Part shown: positions 39,160 to 48,718 of the stretch, in pieces | How the letters are laid out: each line of letters opens with the position of its first letter | Numbering within the stretch: position 1 is the stretch's first letter | DNA from: Hyaloscypha bicolor E | Taxonomy: Eukaryota; Ascomycota; Leotiomycetes; Helotiales; Hyaloscyphaceae | DNA length: 64,000 nt | NCBI RefSeq assembly: GCF_002865645.1 | Contig: NW_020194628.1 | Location: 806,001-870,000 of the forward strand | Reading direction: 5' to 3' | Translations under genes and position numbers: made by a program | The notes under the pieces: generated by a model | What the model was told of the DNA's origin: nothing | The model's database searches: none | What the model saw: the letters and a program-made list of their open reading frames with translations, nothing else

Positions 39160-39623
39160 TGGCAGCAGCGGTGGTCATTCAGGAGAAAGAATGGAGGGAG
39201 CTCATGAACTGGGAGGTTCGATGTTAGGATACAAGTGATTGCAAATGGTCACAACAGGGTTTCTCAAGCAGACTTCAAGATTAATTCTGCATTGAAAGAT
39301 CGTAAAGGCAGAAAGAACAAGATATGTTCAATAGAGCCCCTCAATATGACAGTAAACGAAACCAGGATGACTCTTTCGTGCTTTCAATCCTTTCTCTTTC
39401 ACAGTACATGAATTGAATACCTGTGTGCACACACACTTTGAGGAGTTAACAGAGGGAACAAAGCACGTTTCTTCACGTACATCCAATACGCCAAAGTGAC
39501 ATACGACTGGCACCCCTTCGTGGAGCCGGAAAGTTCTGTCGCCTCTGAGAAAATTCACGCAAATACTTTAATACTTTTGCTCCTTCAAACCAGGCCATCA
39601 CACAACACCTTCTCAACACCAAC
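39160..39623. other. Intergenic spacer
   Basis: It holds the 3' region of the upstream small gene and, from about 39,570, a CA/CT-rich leader for the next gene. No other feature was recognised. Confidence 0.5.
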
Positions 39624-40304
39624 ATGAACCAACACAACCAACGAGCAACCATGGCATCACCTGGCTTGTTTACCTCTACTAAAGCCATACGCTCTTGGTT
39701 TGCAACAAAGATGGCTCCATTGGAGATACAAACCTACGCCCTTCAGCGCTGCACCGACTGCACTCCTTCCATCAACCCATGCCCTACCTGTCAACGCAAG
39801 CACGAAATCATTGCTCAAGACCTCGATACATTGAAGCAGCTTGAGTGGAGAGAGATCGAGTTGTTCAAGCATGAGAAGCATCACGGTTTTCCTGTCTTCC
39901 AGCAATTGTACGAGAAGGAGCTGGCGAGGATTAAGGGAGAGCTGGAGGGCTTGGAAGAGATCGATACTCTCGCGAAGCACTTTCAGCAGAGTGAGATTGG
40001 TGGCTTGGCAAAGATGGAGATACAAGAGAAGCAGGTTGAGGAAAAGAGAATTGAGTGTCAGGAGAAAGGAGCTGTCGCTCTGGAGATGGGAGTTGACGCT
40101 ATTGAGAAGGGATTTGATGCTCTGGAAAAGGGAGTTCTTGATCTTGAGAAGGAAGTTGTTGTTCTGGAGAAGGAGGTTGATGTTCTGGCCGACGGCGTTG
40201 GAGCTGTAGGCATGGAGTGGGACAAGTTGGTAGAGAAATTAGAGGATTTGGACAGGTGGTTTGATATGGAGGACGATATCATGAAGGCGAAGGGTTGGAT
40301 TTGA
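39624..40304 (+). CDS. Coiled-coil protein with N-terminal CxxC pairs
   Basis: A single-exon frame of 226 aa runs from 39,624. The second in-frame ATG at 39,651 (CAACCATGGC) has a better context and would give 217 aa. An N-terminal segment holds CTDC and CPTC pairs about 10 residues apart, a possible zinc knuckle. From about residue 70 the protein is charged and helical, and from about residue 145 it shows near-perfect heptads (VDAIEKGFDALEKGVLDLEK and similar), a strong coiled coil. No signal peptide or transmembrane segment is seen. The heptads are also repetitive in DNA (GAGAAGG-containing units at about 40,100-40,190), so the coil may have grown by unit duplication. Function unknown. Confidence 0.65.
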   Translation: MNQHNQRATMASPGLFTSTKAIRSWFATKMAPLEIQTYALQRCTDCTPSINPCPTCQRKHEIIAQDLDTLKQLEWREIELFKHEKHHGFPVFQQLYEKELARIKGELEGLEEIDTLAKHFQQSEIGGLAKMEIQEKQVEEKRIECQEKGAVALEMGVDAIEKGFDALEKGVLDLEKEVVVLEKEVDVLADGVGAVGMEWDKLVEKLEDLDRWFDMEDDIMKAKGWI

Positions 40305-41800
40305 GGCATAAGAAACACAGCAATCGAGCGGACTCGATGAGAACAACATTCGATCTCGAGCGCACACAGATACAAGTCAGACAATCAATCAAGATACTGC
40401 ATCACCTCTTTTGCTATTCCGAGCCCTTGCTGTGACTTTGATTCCTTGCCACGCTGGATGTGAATAACTATCAAATCAAATCAAATTGCTTCCTTGCCGC
40501 CATCGATCTACCTTTTCCTTGTAAGATTACAACCCGCTGCTGCTGCTGCGCCATATCACATATGTAAGACGATGAGTCTGTTAGCAGTTGCATATATACT
40601 GACCAATAATCCGTGGAAGTATGTCGAGACCGGATTAATATAGAACCAACAACACGAAGGCACGGGTTCTGCATACAAGCAGTGGTCAATTTCGAGGATC
40701 GAGGGGGCCTCAAGCTCAAGGCAGACAATTCCATTCTCAGCAGACATCCCTCTGAAATCGCCCTTTTCAACGCACGTTCCTTTCGCCATTCCTTTCGCCC
40801 ATTCCAGTTGCACCAGAAGAGCCGGGTTGGTCACCACGGACTTGATAAAACCTAGAAGAATCAGGGATGGGTTCATTGCACTACCTGCTGGGACTCTGCT
40901 CCCACACATCGAGCGCTCGCAGTATCTTGAACAACCGCGGTAACTTGCACGCTGACAACAAAGTTCACCCTTCTCCCCTTCTCTTCTTTTCGAATATTGT
41001 AAGCTAACGCTAAATTGGCAGGCATACCAGCTTCTCTGCACCATGTCAGGAAGAGCTACGAGCAGCTAGAAACAGCTAGAAGAGTACAAGGTCATATTTG
41101 CAGCTAGGCAAGTCTTACTTGAGGCTTAGGGAAGGAACAAAAGACAAAAAGAGCAAGCGAATTGAATATAATCGGTCTAAACGGGAGAGGGGGGAAGTTG
41201 CCAATCCAGCCTACTTGGAGTCTCAAAAGAGAGCATACCGAAGATCACTCCTAACGCTTCGTCACCTATACCCACTCCTACCTACTCGCCATATTATCGA
41301 CTCTACGGTAGTGGTAAAGATATGGGCAATAGCTTCGAGCGCTGAAGAATGGCAGGGACATAAACAATGACCCCGAAATGCTCGACTTAATACTACCACT
41401 GTCTGGAGCATCCTCAGGAGATCTGTAGTCACAGCGAAGGCACTAAGTTCTCCAGTCTAAAAGTTATTTCCAGGACAATATATGCAGGGTATCAACAGCA
41501 GCCTTCGCCTAATGGACCTGTAAGCCGTCCTAGAGGGCAGACACTTCTAGTGGAAGAAAGAAAGGGGATACATGGGATCAGAAGGGGGGAGTAAAAGGCT
41601 TTGTCTTCACATTCTTGTCACAATTAATACGCTGTAGACCCGCAGAACGATAGCTCTCAAGGAAATTTCCATTTCAATTTTCTCAAGGTATCTCGCGAGT
41701 TTCAGTGCAGTAATACCTGAGCATGGTAAACCCTATCCGCAATCAACTAACCACTAACTTAAGGCCCAAGCAGCACCTAATTGCGTTCCATGTACGCTAA
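40305..41800. other. Intergenic, no firm gene
   Basis: A minus-strand frame at 40,556-41,044 (162 aa) is open but has no recognisable domain and contains splice-like motifs, so it is left uncalled. The rest shows nothing. Confidence 0.4.
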
Positions 41801-42674
41801 TTAAGCAGTGTCAGACTCCATCCTCTCGACAGCGTTGCCTTTGCCCAACTCAGGTAAATGCTCAACTTCCGCAACATCGACGGCGTGGTCAATATCCATC
41901 TTGGTAGACTCGGATTGAACGCCTTCGATAATTTCTCCCTCCTCAATCTCGGTTGACTCGGCCTTTTCGCTCTCCGAAGCGGCTCTATTCACAACCTCAG
42001 TAGTCTCGAAATTGTCCTCAAAGCCGCAGCCACCCTCCTCCATCTCAGCAGCCTTGAACTTAATACCATCGAAAGCGTCGCCGTTTTGTTTCTTCTCACG
42101 CTCCATCTCCTTGTGCTTCTCCTTGAGGCTAGTTAGGGCATGACTAACCATCTTCTCCAATTTGTCCTTTCCGACTTTCCGAGCCTCCATCTCGGAGAGC
42201 AACATCTTCAACAGCTTAACACCAATGGTCTGGACCTTGTCGCCGTCCGGTTGAGGCCAGCGCTTCATCTTGCGATCCAAACGAGCCTTGAAGAGCTTGC
42301 ACAAGGCGCGTTCCGAAGACCAGGCCTTGAGCACGATGACTTCGCCGGAAGAGGTTGTCACGGTTTCGACTTCGTCGTCCAATGACTGTTGGAGAGTTAG
42401 ATTAGTTATTAGTAGGAGCGCAGAGGAAGTGGTATACTACGGTAACCAAGATAAAGCACTCATCAACGAGGTCCTTGTACATGGTGTACAGGATGGATTT
42501 GTCGGCCGCTGGGAGAACGGGTACCTCCTGGGAGCGCGTGTTAGTCTGGAGCCGTAACGCGTTCGAGGAGAAGGTAGAGAGACTTGCCTTGCGTCGAATC
42601 ATGTCAATGAAAGCTCTAGCTTCTGCCATGTTGCTCGAGGTCTCACCCGTCATTTTGATGGAACTTGATTGCAT
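41801..42674 (-). CDS. Hypothetical acidic-tailed protein with a GC-AG intron
   Basis: Three exons (42,588-42,674; 42,441-42,527; 41,801-42,385) give 252 aa. The first intron (42,528-42,587) starts GCAAGT and ends CCCAG with a GACTAAC branch, so it is a GC-AG intron. It is 60 bp, in frame and stop-free, and retention would add 20 residues. The second intron (42,386-42,440) uses GTAGTA...CAACAG; a donor six bases upstream is possible. The protein is helical and charged with EARAFIDMIRRK near the start, DEVETVTTSSGEVIVLKAWS mid-way, and an acidic C-terminus (EIEEGEIIEG). No known domain was recognised. It is transcribed divergently from the gene at 43,460 across a 785-bp shared upstream region. 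Confidence 0.6.
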
Positions 42675-43459
42675 TGTTTTCTGACGGGGCGAGAGGATTG
42701 GGGAAGCGGGACAGTTGATTGTTTTAGAGATCAAGGGCGAGTGTGGGATCCGTGGGATTTTTTTAAGCAATTTTAATCAGGAAGTGAATGATTTCTATTC
42801 TACCATAAAGCGAACCCAATGCAACCTTATCAATCTCATGGTGTGTGTGCTTAGTGGCGCTGTCTTTGCTGGTCAGGTGCCTTTGCCGAGACACAACCGC
42901 AGACCAACACTTCTCAATTATGTGCGAACGCAGGAATGAAATCCGAATGTCTCTTGCTCTAGGGTATTCAATGAAGTTTGATTTCCTTATTCTTTGGGTA
43001 GATTTCCATTTTTAAAATTATGCGACAAGCAGGCAGCCCCAGACTGGCATGCGAAGCGACAAGCACAGACGACAACTCTCTAGTCAGTTCAAACCAGTGA
43101 AAAAAATTGTAAAAGAGCATAATCCGGACATTCGACTCTTGTTATTTACGTGGGTAATTATGTTCATTAACTGCGCTTCATGTTTGCATATCTGGCCAGG
43201 TTACATCGAAGATTGGGCATAACACACTTAAATCAAAGTCGAAGCAAGCGGTAGAGAGTACAGTTCCTCAGTGACGGAAATTTCCAGAAACCAGTCCCGC
43301 TTTAGCCTTCTGCTTTATTCCTCCTTCATGTCCTCGGCAAGTTTCTCCACGTCCTCCCACTTTCCCCCGATTTTGAAATCCTAGTGCTTCAACCAAAATG
43401 CAACCCGACTTCACCGCAAGGAATTCAAGTTTTACATAAGAGGTATCAGCAGCAGCAAA
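42675..43459. promoter_or_regulatory. Divergent intergenic region
   Basis: This interval separates two head-to-head genes and presumably holds both promoters. No specific transcription-factor site could be defended. It is moderately AT-rich around 42,980-43,140. Confidence 0.4.
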
Positions 43460-43931
43460 ATGGCCGAATCCATTGCTGGGAATTTGTTGACAAAGATCCG
43501 AAACGAGGCATGTAACACTGCGTAAAGGTATAACGTTCTCAGGAGGTAGCTGATAAAATTGACTCTCTATCTAGTCAGACCCAATGCTCTCCCCACGGGA
43601 CTCGGCACTCGCTCACTTCCAATACGCGTATGTTGTCGAAAGCGTGTACTACTGGATCAGGGCCAGCCTTTCCTCTCTCATCCTCGATCGATCTTCTTCC
43701 AGTGTCGACACCTTCATATCCTCTCTGAGTTTGCGACAAGCCGCTCTAACCAAAACAGACCGACTATTCCACATCTCTACAAAACGCCGCACACTTCCTG
43801 CCCCAAGCAAACAACTACTTGAAGGCCATCGAAGGCAAAGTTATGGCTGTTGCGTCACAGTCGCCAAGTTGTTGCATGAACTGGGACAAATGGGGATTTC
43901 TGATGAAGAAATGGAAATGGTAGTTTGGTGA
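43460..43931 (+). CDS. Small hypothetical protein, likely GC-AG intron
   Basis: A 16-codon first exon (43,460-43,507, MAESIAGNLLTKIRNE, start context CAAAATGGC) joins in phase to 43,575-43,931, giving 134 aa. The intron would start GCATGT and end ATCTAG (67 bp), with GCTGAT as a possible branch. The protein contains SALAHFQYAYVVESVYYWIR, a helical segment, and a C-terminal LLHELGQMGISDEEMEMVVW. No signal peptide is visible and the family is unknown. If the GC donor is wrong, the frame starting at 43,584 alone would give 115 aa. Confidence 0.5.
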
Positions 43932-44660
43932 GCTCGTCTGAGCCGCCTGGCCAGACACGAAGAGGGTTTCCTTTTAATTAAAAGCAGTGTGTGCCCCTAC
44001 AGCGGATATGTGACACTGCAATTGAAGACTGGTGAGACGATTAGGCATCCTACGCTGTGGAAACTTGGAGACAGAGGCAGCGATTCTCGTCGCATTATTT
44101 GGCAAACATGGCCATGATGATGGGAACTACGTCCAGGTTGCTCGAGAAATTATTTAACCAAAGCTATTAATAAATCTCTTTTAAATTCTGCTCTTTAGTC
44201 TCCCATTTACACTTCATCCAGACCTCTTTGCCACATTCCTCCTCGTCAGTTTGGTGGAGAATGGGAATCCTCTCATAAAAGGGCTTGGGAGCCTCTCGAA
44301 GCAAACATGAACTATACAGGTGGCCGTGGCGTGCGATGAGTGCCTGTTCCCCCGATCCGAGTACTTCCCATCTCCCTCGAACTCCTCTATCTTCTTTCCT
44401 TTCTCCTTATCGGATAGACTTTGCCTCAGAAGAGAATAACCTGCCAACAGAAAACGACACGTAGTATTTCTCATCTCTTATCATTCGACAAGGAAGTTTT
44501 GTTGTCGGGAAACCCGCCGTGAAGAGTTAAGCTCACACAATCAAGATTGCAAGTAGGAGTCCTCGGTACTAAAGCAAATCAGGCAAGCTAAAGTGACAGT
44601 GATATCTGATCATCTGAGGCTCGATCGAGGACTACTGTCATGCTGAAACCCGTTCAGGTG
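43932..44660. other. Intergenic, nothing firm
   Basis: A minus-strand 86-codon frame at 44,214-44,474 lacks coding character. The right part may contain undetected 5' HET sequence. Confidence 0.35.
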
Positions 44661-44770
44661 GAACACATGGAGCCCCAAGCCAATACCTTCGAACATCCCA
44701 TAGCTTCAAAGACAAAGATCTACCAAACGTTACCTAGCTGCTCTCGAGATAGTTGTTCGTATGGGCGGGA
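44661..44770 (+). pseudogene. HET-domain gene, 5' remnant left of transposon
   Basis: The plus-strand frame reads EHMEPQANTF...KTKIYQTLPSCSRDSCSYGREA. Spacing of LP, RD and RE matches the HET-domain stretch that precedes the RYLWID box, and that box resumes immediately right of the transposon at 47,781. The segment is short and the match is by remembered motif, so confidence is moderate. Two or three codons between the two parts appear lost or altered. Confidence 0.5.
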
Positions 44771-46441
44771 GGCACGAAGATTGCGGCATAAAGTGACGGG
44801 ATTACAGGTGCATGCATAAATATAGGGCCACTAATAGAGCCTGTAGTGTCTCACCGAGCCCTGCAAGCCCTATAATTAGTCTGAATCAGAGGCGTAAGGC
44901 CCCTGAAGCCCACTGAAACCATATATAGCCCGATTAGGAGGCTACATTAAGCCAAGGCTTTATATAGGCCCTTAGCCCCTGTATTTATAGGCCTGCGTCC
45001 GCAATCGGTAGCGGGGTAAAGTAAGCTTTACCCCCACCACTCACTCTCTTCTTTACTCTCACTTCCCATATAAAAGCTAGTACTTATAGCTACTTTTGGC
45101 GGTTTATTTGACTTTCTAGACTTATTAGATAGCCAATCAGGGCTTTCCTTCCCTCCTGATTCTAACGAATCGGAATATAGTAAAGCTATAGAAGATAAAG
45201 AGAATACTTGATATAACTTACCGTCAGATTCGGAAAATAAAGACAATAACTCAATTATACCAAGCTTTATACTCCCTCTTTATTCTCCTCCTAGTACCTC
45301 TATAGCCTTTATTATACCTGAGATTATATATAAAGAGTATTTAACTAGTATAAGAATTAAGACTATTTATATACTTGAGTAAAGAATATCTATAGGCAAT
45401 ATTAAGAAAGCTATAGGAGTATCTAGAACCCGTATTTATAAGCTTGCAAGCTTTATTAGGTAATACAAACAGAAAGTAAATAAGAATATACTTTTAGAAA
45501 TATATTATATTCTTAATTAATCCCGATCTGGCCGGCTAATAATCTCATTTATTATAATTAAGTATGTTTTATAAGTTATATTTCAAAATTCGACTATATA
45601 AAGCTTTTCTTATAATATAATTATAAAAGAAATCAGAAAAAATAATTATAAGATAGCTATATAGACAGTTTGAAAAGTTTTTATTATAGCTAGCTATTCT
45701 TAATATAAACTAATAATAAAGCCTAACTTGAATAGATTTAGTAAAAAGAAGTAGCTAGATTAATATTTAGTATATAAGAATTAGAAACTTGAAAACTAGA
45801 AAACGCTATTTTTTTTTAGATAGAATAGTAGTTTAATTAGGGAATATAAGAGGAAAAAGAAGGATATAGAGGCTTCTAGAAGAAGTATATAATAAATATT
45901 ATATTAGAAAATACTAGAAGAGCTTCTTTGAATTTATATTTTAGAGATATTTCTTATATAATAAAAGAAAGCTATATTATATATTACGAGACCGGGATTC
46001 TAGGCTTAAAAAATAAGGTAAAGTAACTCTATTCCGAGAATTCTAAACTAAAAAAAGAAGCTTATAAGTATAATTAGGTGGGAAAAGTCATTGTTCTATA
46101 ATAATTTGAGACTACTTACTTCTTTTATTATAACTTTACTAAATTCTAATCAAATTTGCTTATTTTTAAACGAAATAAAGGCCTTTAATATTTGCTTATA
46201 TTAATTCAACTAATTATATATATTAACTTTCAAATTAATAATAAACTATAAAGATTTATAAAAGTATTATAAAAATAAAAGACTTATTTTTAAACTATTA
46301 TTACTTTTAATTATATTAATAATATTCTCTAAAACTAAAATTTATTATTATTTATGGTATTTTAAAGCCTATTTATAAGTTATATATAATAATTATAATA
46401 TATTATTATATTATCAAGATATTAATTTATAGATTTTCGAG

Positions 46442-46476
46442 AAAATAAGCGAAAATAAGCGAAAATAAACGAAAAT
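46442..46476. repeat. GAAAATAAGC tandem repeat
   Basis: Three to four 10-bp units (GAAAATAAGC/GAAAATAAAC) lie inside the transposon, downstream of the transposase remnant. Confidence 0.8.
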
Positions 46477-46800
46477 CATAACTTTTAGATTTTAATAACT
46501 TTATATTTATAAGCTATAATTGTGTAAAATTTGGCGACCTTATTTATAATTACTATAAATTAAATATATTAAAGTTTTAAAGATTTATAATTAGTAAATA
46601 ATAAGTATAATAAAACTAAAATTTAAGAAATTTTGTATAATTTTTAAATTAATATTAATATATTATTAATAAAATAAAATAAGTCTCTTATATTATATTA
46701 TTTATATATCTAAGCTCTTAATATTAGATTTTTAAACCGAATATTAATAGATATATTATATAAAAAGTCATAAGTTTTTAAATATCTTTAGAGCTAAAGT

Positions 46801-47640
46801 CACGTGACGAATACTTAGCCCACCTGATTATACAAGAGCTTAGTATTCTAAATACTAGCTAGCTATATATATTATTATAATTATATAATACTAAATTTGC
46901 TAGTAAAGTAGTAAAATATAATACTATATATAGGAAAAAGAAAATATTATAGTAAAAAAAGACAAAAAGGCTAATTTGAATATAAGGAACTCTTTAATTA
47001 AGAAAATAAATAAATAAAAATAGAAGAAATAATAAAGGAAATAGCTAAGGAAATAGCTAAGGAAATAGCTAAGGAAATAGATAAAAGTATATAAAAGAAA
47101 GCTTAGTAAAGTAAGAAAAATATAGAAATATAATAAGTAAATTAGAGCTTTTATAATAAAGAATAAATATAGAGAAATTAATTAGTACTATTATTAAAAG
47201 AAGATCTTAATTATAAAGCGCTTATCTTTTATAAATAAATACTAAAAGAACCGTCCCAAAATAATTATTTAGAAAGATAATACTCTAGCTTATAAATCTT
47301 ATTATTAATAAGAGATTTATAATTTCTAGAAAATTATGAAAATATTATAGCCAAGTAACTTACCTAACTTGAATACTATTAAGTCTTTATAGTATTATAT
47401 AAAGAGGGAAACCATAAAGCGAGGGCCTATTAGTAATAATAAGAAGCTCAGAGTAAGGTAAAAAAATATTAGAAGGGTATTCTGTAAGTGAATATTCAAG
47501 AGTGGATTAAGGTAATTCCATATTATATAAAGGAGATAATTAGATTGGAAGGTGGAAATAAATATAAGGAAGAACGAAAAAAGGGGCAGGAGAAAGTAGT
47601 AGTTTATAGCTAGAATATATCTTCATTTATTACCAATTTA
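46801..47640. repeat. Extra internal segment of the transposon
   Basis: Beyond the transposase, a second AT-rich segment begins near a perfect GTCACGTGAC palindrome (46,799-46,808). It holds four 12-bp AAGGAAATAGCT units (about 47,036-47,087) encoding KEIA repeats if read in plus frame. It might be a second ORF, a captured fragment or a nested insertion; boundaries were not found. Confidence 0.4.
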
Positions 47641-47780
47641 GTCAGCTGATTTAGCCCCCCTGAAACGTTCATTAATTAAGCGAAATACCCTTCAGGGGGC
47701 AAGTAAGACCTTACAGGGCTATTTAGTGAACTGCATATAATTATGCCCTGTAATCCCGCCACTTTATGCCGCAATCTTCG

Positions 47781-48718
47781 TACCTGTGGATAGACGACCT
47801 GTGTATCCTCCTAGACGACGAGTGAGGCAAACTGGAAAAAATGTCCAACATGGATCAGATATATAGCGCTGCTGTGCTGACTATTGCCCCCCGCAAATGC
47901 ATGCTGCACCGATCGTGATCTGCCGGGCGTCCGACCAAATACGCGTCAATCGGTCCAACATAGCGAGGTCATCCAAGATGTCCATTATGTCACGACACAG
48001 ACGCACCTTGTATCTGTCATACGAGATATGAGATGGCCTACTCGTGGATAGAGGTATCAAAAAGGATTTCCGTCCTCCCATTGCCTTGTTCTTACTCCAT
48101 ACCAGGCATGCCTCCAGTGCAAGTCCAAGATTTATTGTGAAGACTGTGCTTGGATTGGTCGATAACGAATGGAATTCCGAACTCCCCATAACTGGGAATG
48201 CCCTCTACCATATGCGCGGTTATCCTGTGTGGCTCGCCCTATGTGACTTCCGTCAATATATCAATGCCGTCGAGGTATTTTCGAGGGGAGACTTTAGAGT
48301 GGAGACGGATGCACTTTGGGCATTCTCGGAGTCACGAAAGCATTTCGGCCCCTGTTTCCGCATGGGTTCATTTGGGCACTGCCCGTTGATAACCTCGATG
48401 CGGCCTTGCTATGGTGGCCAGTCTGGACTTCGGAAGGGCCGCGAAAATGAAATCTGCTCCCAGGCTGTTTTCTATCTTTGGAAGTTTGCCCGGTGTTCGA
48501 TCATTAGTGCAATAGGGGAAACCGCAGCCTCTGTTTGGGTGTCGGAAGCTTGGCTTGCCGCGCATGAGAGTGGCCCATGCAAGTCTATATTGCTATCCGC
48601 TTGTTTTAAAGAGGATGAAATCGAGATCTGTCAGAGGATTCTGAGACATGATCCCAACGATTTGGGTCAAATGATTTCCATCGGCATTACGCACAACTTT
48701 AAAGACAGCTCGATATAG
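47781..48718 (+). pseudogene. HET-domain gene, 3' remnant right of transposon
   Basis: Directly after the transposon end the frame reads YLWIDDLCILLDDE, then KLEKMSNMDQIYSAAVLTIA, the hallmark HET-domain block. It continues in other frames with THLVSVIRDMRWPTRG, a GWTYQE-like region, YINAVEVFSRGDF and ETDALWAFSE, then IWALPVDNLDAALLWWPVW after another shift. Stops (one right after LLDDE) and at least two frame changes disable it. An open frame of 224 codons (48,044-48,718) is therefore only partly the ancestral reading frame. HET proteins act in fungal allorecognition and cell death; this copy cannot. Confidence 0.7.

Larger units (their letters stand above)
44771..47784 (+). mobile_element. 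Tc1/mariner-like DNA transposon, about 3 kb, RIP-decayed
   Basis: Terminal inverted repeats face each other: GGCACGAAGATTGCGGCATA at 44,771 and its complement ending at 47,784. They are almost identical for about 40 bp and alignable for about 110 bp. Inside, the plus strand carries a decayed IS630/Tc1-type transposase. RPGRLI is near 45,525, RYFFLDRIVV (first catalytic Asp region, family VFFSDE) near 45,805-45,835, and EFIF.RYFLYNKRK near 45,929 matches the family's EFMFWGCFSYDKK. Many in-frame TAG/TAA codons disable it. A right TA lies at 47,781, but the left base pair is CA, so a TA duplication is not clean. At 3 kb it is longer than a minimal Tc1 element. Confidence 0.8.

Noticed and set aside
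40556..41044. 162-codon minus-strand frame
   Set aside because: No recognisable domain and atypical composition; it could be a relic but cannot be supported as a gene.
48044..48718. Intact 224-aa gene
   Set aside because: Only the middle of this frame matches HET sequence; other HET motifs lie in different frames, so the ORF is a chance opening within a pseudogene.
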